Shown here piece by piece: positions 56,942 through 64,000 of a stretch of DNA of 64,000 nt (positions within the stretch are counted from its first letter, which is position 1; every line of letters begins with the position of its first letter). The notes under the pieces are model-generated. The model was not told where the DNA came from. It made no database searches and saw only the letters and a program-made list of their open reading frames with translations. A program made the position numbers and the translations under genes. Source of the DNA: Nyssa sinensis (Eukaryota; Streptophyta; Magnoliopsida; Cornales; Nyssaceae); contig CM018046.1 in the NCBI GenBank assembly GCA_008638375.1, forward strand, positions 46,349,206 through 46,413,205. The letters are read 5' to 3'.

Positions 56942-58720
56942 ATGGCTCCCAATCTCTGACCAAGGCAGAACGCTCAAAATCCTCAAAACTCTCAACGCCG
57001 GCTGGCTGCCGCACGAGCAAGAGGGCCAACGTTGATCCCATGCGACAAGAGATCGAGTCAATCAAACGACACAATGAACTAGTGCAAGAACAACTACTAG
57101 CCATATCTAGAACTCTGGCAATGCTTACACGAAATCATAGGACGAATCCTCCAAATCCGTCGGTCAATGTTGCTGAGGGAACACAACCCCCTATTATCAC
57201 TGAGAATGAAGAGCCCCGTGAGGAGGCTCCAAACAACCGGCCTGGGCACCCCCAAGGTGCTGCTCACATCGACAGAGATCCACAGCCATCAACAGCCTCG
57301 GGTTGGGGAACGCCAGCCTTTTTCCCTGACATCCATTACCGAAGCACTACTAGAGCCCCAACTCCAAGAGCTTCGGGAGCACATCCGACACCACAGGAGC
57401 CTCAACCGCAAGCGGCACCAAAACCTCCAGCTCGGGACCCTCGGAACCCTCTTCCGTCCGTGGGACATGTTCAGCCCGACCACCTTGAAACCGAAGCTGT
57501 AAGGCAAGGTTCACAAGAAGTCCAGCCTAGAGACCCACGAAGGGTCGAAGAAGTTGCAGAATCTATGGACCGAACAGTAGTTGTGAGAGGTGCCCAGAAC
57601 CCTCCAGAGCAGGATGAGTTGGCCAAGCTGCTCGGAAGACTCGCCACCCCATCCACTCCTGCCATCATGTTAGAAGAAAGACCAAGGAAGTTCGTTGTGC
57701 CGAAATTCACCCTATATGATGGGACTGAAGACCCAAAAGATCATCTATCGCACTACCAGCATACAATGGCTTTTCACGGGGCCTCTGATGCCTATATGTG
57801 CCGAACTTTCATTACCAGTCTAAAAGGTACCGCCCAAAAATGGTTCCACCACCTCCCACTGAACTCAGTTACTAGCTTCTATTGGCTCGGTAGGCAATTC
57901 CTGGACAGATTCATGACGAGCAGAAGGCTCAAAAGAGGACTAGAGTTCTTGCTGAATGTCAAACAGACTAAGGAAGAGTCCCTCAGAGCTTACATTGCAC
58001 GCTTTAATGCCGAACTCACAGAGATAACCGACTACAGCCCAGGTTTTCTCGTAGCTGCCCTAACTTCTGGTCTTGCTCACGGAGTCTTTAGGGATTCCTT
58101 GACAAAGAGCCCCCTTGCCGACATAGCGGCATTAATGGACCGGGCCAGGAAATATATCAACTTGGAGGAAGCTAACCGCACATCCCAAAAAGGCAAAGAG
58201 CAAACCCAGAGGGAAAATCCGAAAAGGGAAGATCATAAGAGGGACGACCATAAAAGGGACCCTAGCAAGAAGAGGGCCAGGAGTCCAGAAAAGAGAACGG
58301 CACCCAGGGCTGTTTATAATTCCGGACCAAGGGAATTTACTAACTTTACCCCTTTGAACACTACACTGGCCCAGGTACTTCGACAGATCCGAGATCGGGA
58401 AAACCTAAGATGGCTAGAACCGATTAAAGGAGATCCCAGCCTTCAGGGCCAAGGTAAATATTACAATTTTCACAAAGATCATGGGCATACGACTAATTCA
58501 TGCAGGTCCCTTAGATATGAGGTTGAGTAGCTCATAAAGAAAGGATGTCTTCGGGAGTTCATTAAGCAGAACGGGAGACAGAACCCCCACGAAGACAAGC
58601 CTCAACAAAGGACAAACCAGAGGCCTGAGCAGAGACAGGAGCAGAGGAAAGGACGAAATGAGCCTCAAAGGCAGAACAACCATGTCATTTACGACCTTCA
58701 TGCAGATACCCCTATTACAA
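56942..58720 (+). pseudogene. G4 gag
   Basis: The original ATG at 56942 is followed by a TGA (a CGA codon in G2) and a 1-nt loss near 57030. From about 57040 the frame is open to 58530 and includes the capsid domain (FITSLKGTAQKWFHHLPL) and the Lys/Asp/Arg linker. The zinc knuckle has lost its first Cys: YYNFHKDHGHTTNSC, where G1 and G2 have YC. A TAG at 58528-58530 replaces CAG of G1; G2 has the same stop. Confidence 0.87.
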
Positions 58721-58722
58721 AA

Positions 58723-59316
58723 ATGTCAAACAGAGCAAGGAAGAGGTACGCTCGGGAGGCCAGGGCTACCCCAGATGTATTGCAGATCACCAACGTTGAG
58801 AAAAGGCTCAAACCAGAACCGGAGATTCAGTTCACAGAACGGGATCTGGCCGAGGTACACTGCCCTCACAGTGATGCCCTCGTCATCACTCTTAAGATTG
58901 CCAATTTCGAGATCAGAAGAGTTCTGGTTGACACCGGCAGTTCCGTCAATATACTGTTCTATGAGCCACTCAAGCAGATGAAGATTGATCACAACAGCAT
59001 CAAGCCTACCACAGCCCTAATGGCAGGCTTTGATGGTAATCTCAGCACCCCATTGGGAAGGATTGACCTGCCTACTACTGTAGGGGAAGGTGAATGATAG
59101 AAAACCACCATCTCAGAATACATGGTATTGAATATGAAATCTCCCTACAATGTCATAATTGGGAGACCGTGGCTACACCAAATAGGAGTTGTTACCTCGA
59201 CCTTCTACCAATGTTTGAAGTATGTCCACAATCAGAATGTTTATTCTATCAAAGGGTGCCAGCCGACTTCTCGGGAACGTCATGCCATTGCACTCAAGGA
59301 GAAAGCTACTAAATAG
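58723..59316 (+). pseudogene. G4 protease
   Basis: LVDTGSSVNILFYEPL is intact. A TGA near 59095 (GGA in G1) splits the domain before the VIIGRPWLHQIG segment. Confidence 0.83.
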
Positions 59317-59582
59317 CAATTACAGTATGCTCGGGACTGTGCGGATCCAATTCTTTCCCACAATCCCGAGGAAAAAGGTTGCCCTTCCATAATTGAGGAA
59401 CCCCTAAGCCCAAGAGGAAGGGACAGCAGGGCCAAAACCATTGGGGAGCCCATCAAAGTGTCAGCTCAGAATCAGAGGGGCACTATTTGTACATTGGTCC
59501 AGATTTGACACATGCTGAGCAAGAGGAGATAATAATGTTTCTGAAAGACAACCTCTCTGTATTTGCGTAAGAGACCAAAGAT

Positions 59583-60730
59583 ATGGAGGGTATAGATCCA
59601 AACCTCATAACTCACAAACTAATGGTAGATCCAGACCACCCACCAGTGAGACAAAAAAGAAGGCCGCTAGCTCCAGAACCGCATCAAATCATAAACGAGA
59701 AGGTCCAGAGGCTGCTTGAAGCCAAGATGATACGTGAAGTATTCTACCCAGACTGGCTGGCCAATACCGTTCTAGTCAAAAAGAAAAATGGCAAGTAGAG
59801 AGTCTGCGTTGACTATACAGACCTCAAGAAAGCTTGCCCCAAAGATAGCTTTCCACTACCAAGGATAGACCAGCTGGTTGACGCCACTGCAGGGCACGAA
59901 CTCATGAGTTTTATGGATGCCTATTCTGGGTATAACCAAATATCCAAATGTAACCTCCAGACCAGGAGAAGACAGCTTTCATAACCGAACGAGGTCTCTG
60001 TTGCTATAGAGTAATGCCGTTCGGTTTGAAGAATGCTAGGGCCACATACTAGTGGTTGGTCAACAAGATGTTCAGCTCACTACTCGGCAATACCATGGAG
60101 GTGTACATTGATGACATGCTGGTCAAAAGTTTACAGAAAGGTAGCCATCTCCATCACTTATCCCAAACCTTCGACATCCTGAAACAACACAAGATGAAGC
60201 TCAATCCCTCAAAATGTACCTTCGGGGTGACGAAGGAAAAATTCTTGGGATATATCGTCTCTTAGAGGGGTATCGAGGCAGATCCCACTCAAATCCGAGC
60301 TCTGATTGGACTGGAATCACCAAAAACCAAAAAAGACATTCAAGCACTGAATGGAAGAATCGCAGCATTGAGCAGGTTTATTTCCAAGTCCACTGATCGT
60401 TGTCTACCCTTCTTCAGAGCTTTAAAAGGTAACAAAGCTTTACGATGGACGGAAGAATGTGAGAAAGCTTTTCAAGAACTGAAGGAATATCTTGCCTCTC
60501 CAGAGCTCCTGTTAAAACTAGTCCAAGGGGAAAAGCTATTCCCCTACCTTGCAGTCTCTGAGAACGCGGTCAGCTCCGCACTAGTCAGACAGGACAGGAA
60601 AATTCGGAGGCCCATATTCTACATCAGTAGGGCATTGCTCGACATAGAAAAGAGATACCCAGAGGTTGAAAAGTTGGCCTTCGCTTTGGTAATATCAGCT
60701 CGGAAACTCCGACCTTATTTCCAATCCCAT
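59583..60730 (+). pseudogene. G4 reverse transcriptase and first RNase H-like region
   Basis: The motifs PPVRQKRRPLAP, VLVKKKNGK, SFMDAYSGYNQI and YIDDM are present, with catalytic Asp codons at 60110-60115. Lesions are a TAG after VLVKKKNGK and a 2-nt insertion after YNQI (both also in G1), and a TAG at about 60263 in YIVSQRG (a CAA codon in relatives). Confidence 0.87.
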
Positions 60731-61495
60731 CCAATTGAAATCCCAACCGCCTATCCCTTGAGGTCGATATTGAGGAAGCCTGAGGTTTCAGGAAGATTAG
60801 TAAAGTGGTCCGTGGAGTTAGGAGAATTTGACATATCATATGTACCACGGAACTTCATTAAGGGACAAGCCTTGGCAGATTTCGTTATTGAGTTCACCCC
60901 AGCACTTCAGGACAAGGCACAGCTCTTTGAAACTTCAGGGGAATGGCAGCTCTATATTGATAGGTCATCAACTGATCAGGGTTCCGGAGTGGGCCTGGTA
61001 TTGCAGTCCCTTGACGGGCTCTTATCAAAAAAAGTAGTTAGCTTGGGATTCAGAGCATCCAACAATGAAGCAGAATACGAATCCCTAATCCTAGGCATGA
61101 AGTTGGCTCTGGAATGCGAAGTTCAAAACCTTGAGGTCTTCTCAGATTCTCAGTTGGTGGTAAGCCAAGTCCTGGGAGAATTCTCCATTAAAGACGATAG
61201 GATGCTTTGGTATTCCGAGCTAGTGAACTTCTTGAAGCACTCCTTTCGGACGTTCTCTATCCAAAAAATAGAAAGAAGCCAGAACTGCAAAGCAGATGCT
61301 TTGGCAAATATAGCATCCCGCCTAAAGACAGAAGGAAATTCTACAGTAAAAATTTCCTACCAATCAAGACCCAACATAGAGGAAGTCCAAGTTGCCCAAA
61401 TTGCTCAGCAGCCCTTGAACTGGATGACCCCAATCCTCCAGTACCTGGAATCAGGGCTCCTCCCAGAAGATAAAAACAAAGCAAGGAGAATCTGA
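60731..61495 (+). pseudogene. G4 second (plant-type) RNase H
   Basis: It is part of a 375-codon open stretch (60368-61495). It has LYIDRSSTDQGSG (Gly to Arg), NNEAEYESLILG, VFSDSQLVVSQ and KADALAN. The domain is nearly complete. A TGA (TGG in G2) ends the stretch before the integrase. Confidence 0.82.
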
Positions 61496-62657
61496 ATCAG
61501 AGCAGCTCGGTACCTAATCTTGAACAATAAGCTTTACAGAAGGTCTTACTCTCAGCCCCTATTGAAATGTTTAACTCCAGAAGAATCTCAATATGTCTTA
61601 GCAAAAATACATGAAGGAATTTGTAGGAACCATAATAGGGGCAGAATAATAGCTCACCGAGCTTTAACACAAGGCTATTACTGGCCTAGTATGCTGAAGC
61701 AAGCTAAGGAGTACATCCAGAAGTGCGACAAATGCCAAAGGTTTGCTCCATATCAACACCAGCCTCATCACGAGCTCATCCCAATTACTAGTCCTTGGCC
61801 CTTTGCTCAGTGGGGGATGGACATCGTGGGCCCATTACCTAAAGCCCCACCAAACAGGAAATATCTTTTGGTAGCCATTGACTACTTCTCCAAATGGGCA
61901 GAAGCTGAACCTCTAACACATATCACAGAAAAGGAAGTTGAAAACTTCACTTGGAAGAACATTGTCTGCAGGTTCGGGATACCATGTGTAATCATCTCTG
62001 ATAATGGGACGTAGTTCACTGGCAAAGTCTTCAAGAAATTTTGTGAAAATCTCAACATCAGACAACATTTTGCTTCTCCAGGCCATCCACAAGCAAATGG
62101 GCAAGCAGAGGTCACCAACCGAACAATCCTTGATGCACTGAAGAAAAGGTTGAAGCAAGCCAAAGGAAGGTGAGCGGAAGAACTTCCTGGAGTTCTTTAG
62201 GCCTACAAGACAACCAGAAGAACTCCCACCTCTGAAACTCCCTTCTCACTTGCCTACGGTACAAAAGCAGTAAACCCCGTGGAGATCGGTATGCCAACCT
62301 TAAGGACTGAAGCCTTCGAATAAGAGTCCAATGATCAGCAGCTTGCAAAAAATTTGGATTTTCTTGAAGAAAAAAAGGGATCAAGCCAGGATCAGGATGG
62401 AAGCCTATCAGCAGAGAATGGCCAACAACTCCAAAGTGGGACTTAGGACGGTTAGCTTTCAAGTTGGAGACCTTGTCTTGAGAAAGGCTTTTCCAAACAC
62501 CAAGGATCCTACTATGGGAAAGTTATCACCCAACTGAGAAGGCCCCTACAGAGTGACAAAGGTTGTTAGGCCTACCACTTACTAGCTAGAGGACATGGCT
62601 AGGAAACCTATTTCTAGACCTTGGAATGTAGAACATTTACGGAAGTATTATCAATAA
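61496..62657 (+). pseudogene. G4 integrase
   Basis: The zinc region (KCDKCQRF) and first Asp (GMDIVGPLP) lie in an open 164-codon stretch that ends at TAG 62012-62014, replacing the Gln of SDNGTQ. The Glu region (GQAEVTNRT) follows. Further stops are TGA near 62172 and 62536, TAG near 62585 and TAA near 62322, plus an A insertion in the EEKRD block. The end KYYQ and its stop (62655-62657) are kept. Confidence 0.85.
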
Positions 62658-62689
62658 AAGTTTTTCTTTCTTTTTAATATCTCCATAAA

Positions 62690-62990
62690 GTGTTCATCTC
62701 AAATGCACAGACCTTCAGAGTCTATCCATCTCAAATGTACAAACCTTCAGAGTCTGGTCCATCTCTAAATGCACAGACCTTCAGAGTCTGGTCCATCTCA
62801 AATGCACAAACCTTCAGAGTCTGGTCCATCTCTAAATGCACAGACCTTCAGAGTCTGGTCCATCTCTAAATGCACAGACCTTCGAAGTCTGGTCCATCTC
62901 TAAATCCACAAACCTTCGGAGTCTGGTGCATCTCTAAATGTACAGACCTTCAGAGTCTGGTCCATCTCTAAAAGTACATATTTCATAGTC
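62690..62990. repeat. G4 3' tandem repeats, about 33-36 bp units
   Basis: About eight units carry AAATGCACAGACCTTCAGAG and TCTGGTCCATCTC words. G1, its segmental twin, has about five, so units were gained or lost after the duplication. Confidence 0.86.
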
Positions 62991-63479
62991 TGATCCAGCA
63001 AGAATTCAGACCTGATGATTCAGTCCGTTTAAAGGCATCAAGTTCCGATATCTACAACTACTTTCCAATTATTATTATTTACACAAGTTTCCTAGATCGG
63101 CATACCCTTAGAGTTGATTCTTAGATTACTTGGTTTATATACTACCGAGCAACAGCACTACATTACCATAGCATCTGCCGCAGCTCAAAGTACTTCAGTT
63201 CAAAACACAAGTGTTATGTTTCTTTGGTCTACTCCCAGAGCATACAAACAGAACTATTGGTGATAATTAGTTACCAGCAGTGCTCGGAAATATGTTTTAA
63301 CTCCAAAAGAACACATCCAATCAAAAGGTACATCAGATTTAAAGAAAAGGGATCCAATTTTATTGATAATCCACAAAGTTTACATCGATACAAGAAGACT
63401 GGAAAGGAAACAAATACACAGAAGCTACAACAATTTCAGGCAAGGCATCATTTTGTTTTGCAACAACATGACTATCTTC

Positions 63480-63940
63480 CTCGAATCTTTCTAGTACAGA
63501 GGAAAGAGACCAGAGTTCCACACCACCATTACCGCCATCACCGGCTTCTATTTGAAAAGAAGGAACCCTGAACCCCAATCTGCATCATACCCAGGCCATT
63601 TCATCATCACTGTCACTGGCATCAATACCAACGGAGGATGAGGGCACTGGGTCTCAGGAAACCTCTATTCTCCACCTTCGTTTTTCTCAAATTTGGCACG
63701 ACACCCAAGCCGGCTTGAGCAAGGGTCTCTGCCAAGACACAAAGGAGAGGAGGCATCTCACCTTCGTCTTCATCACCAATACTCCAGGCCTTGGTTGAAT
63801 CAAGGAAGGCTCACCTCCAAACAGAGAGATCTCGACCGGATGCCAAGATGGATAATTCTCGGCCTCGGTTTAATCATTCCCAACTCGGACTGAAGATCGT
63901 CAATCATCTCCAACAAACAGCAGCTTCTAGAGATATTCGA
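63480..63940 (-). pseudogene. G4 second antisense frame (aORF2), degraded
   Basis: It aligns to the aORF2 of G1 and G2 on the minus strand. The start ATG has become ATA (near 63934). DASDSDDEMAW and the LLCVLAETLAQAGLGVVPNL segment are kept. It shares the internal deletion of G1. Confidence 0.5.
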
Positions 63941-64000
63941 TTCCCTCCGACGGGAAAACGGTTTGGAAGCAACAAGCAAAAAGATTAGGGCACAACAGCA

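Larger units (their letters stand above)
24087..64000 (+). repeat. Segmental duplication, unit 2 (continues past window end)
   Basis: This is the second head-to-tail copy of unit 1, enlarged by S1, G2 with nested A, S2, a 925-bp tandem duplication and B. With these removed, the order and spacing of gag relic, RLK, flank and Tat element match unit 1. The right end lies outside the window. Confidence 0.85.
56242..64000 (+). mobile_element. G4: Tat-lineage Ty3/gypsy element, paralog of G1, cut by window end
   Basis: It begins at the same position of the duplicated flank as G1. It shares with G1 a 2-nt insertion in RT after YNQI, a TAG in RT after VLVKKKNGK and a deletion in aORF2. It is therefore the segmental-duplication twin of G1, not a separate insertion. 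The window ends within the 3' antisense region, at a point matching about 19540 of G1. Confidence 0.9.

Overview
The window is plant nuclear DNA, most likely from a eudicot. It is AT-rich and intron-poor where genic, is dominated by nested LTR retrotransposons, and carries a plant-specific lectin receptor kinase gene pair. I cannot name the species.

The main structure is a direct tandem duplication of about 22 kb. Unit 1 runs from about 1738 to 24086. Unit 2 starts at about 24087 and continues past the window end. Each unit holds, in order: a gag relic of an old Ty3/gypsy element, a G-type lectin receptor-like kinase (RLK) of the SD2-5 kind, a shared 3' flank, and a Tat-lineage Ty3/gypsy element in + orientation. 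I call the element copies G1 (11959-23247) and G4 (56242 to the window end). G1 and G4 sit at the same position in the shared flank and share disabling lesions, so the element was present and already damaged before the duplication.

Unit 1 RLK (5798-8383) is a pseudogene with two frameshifts, a nonsense codon, a degraded TATA box and a 1.35 kb insertion just upstream. Unit 2 RLK (46087-48648, 853 codons) is intact. A 73-bp repeat, four copies of which carry a CACGTG core, has expanded in its promoter region. This is the only intact host gene I can support.

Unit 2 was enlarged by later insertions. These are S1, a solo LTR of the G family (24644-25192, TSD CATTA); G2, a reverse-oriented G-family element (25446-42951, TSD TCACA); element A nested inside G2 (29463-35322, TSD TCCTT); S2, another solo LTR (43590-44857, TSD ATGAA); a 925-bp tandem duplication; and element B inside that duplication (51117-54802, TSD GGGTC). 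A and B are one non-coding, LTR-bounded family. Both carry a tRNA-like A-box/B-box module. Empty sites for S1, G2 and S2 are visible in unit 1.

The G elements have the Tat layout: LTR, gag, PR, RT, RNase H-like region, a second plant-type RNase H, integrase, hypervariable 3' tandem repeats, antisense genes, PPT, LTR. The antisense gene has three exons with conserved GT-AG introns and a domain resembling the 'putative gypsy type transposon' family (Transposase_28). A second, smaller antisense frame lies between it and the tandem repeats. All gag-pol copies are broken, mostly by C-to-T type nonsense changes.
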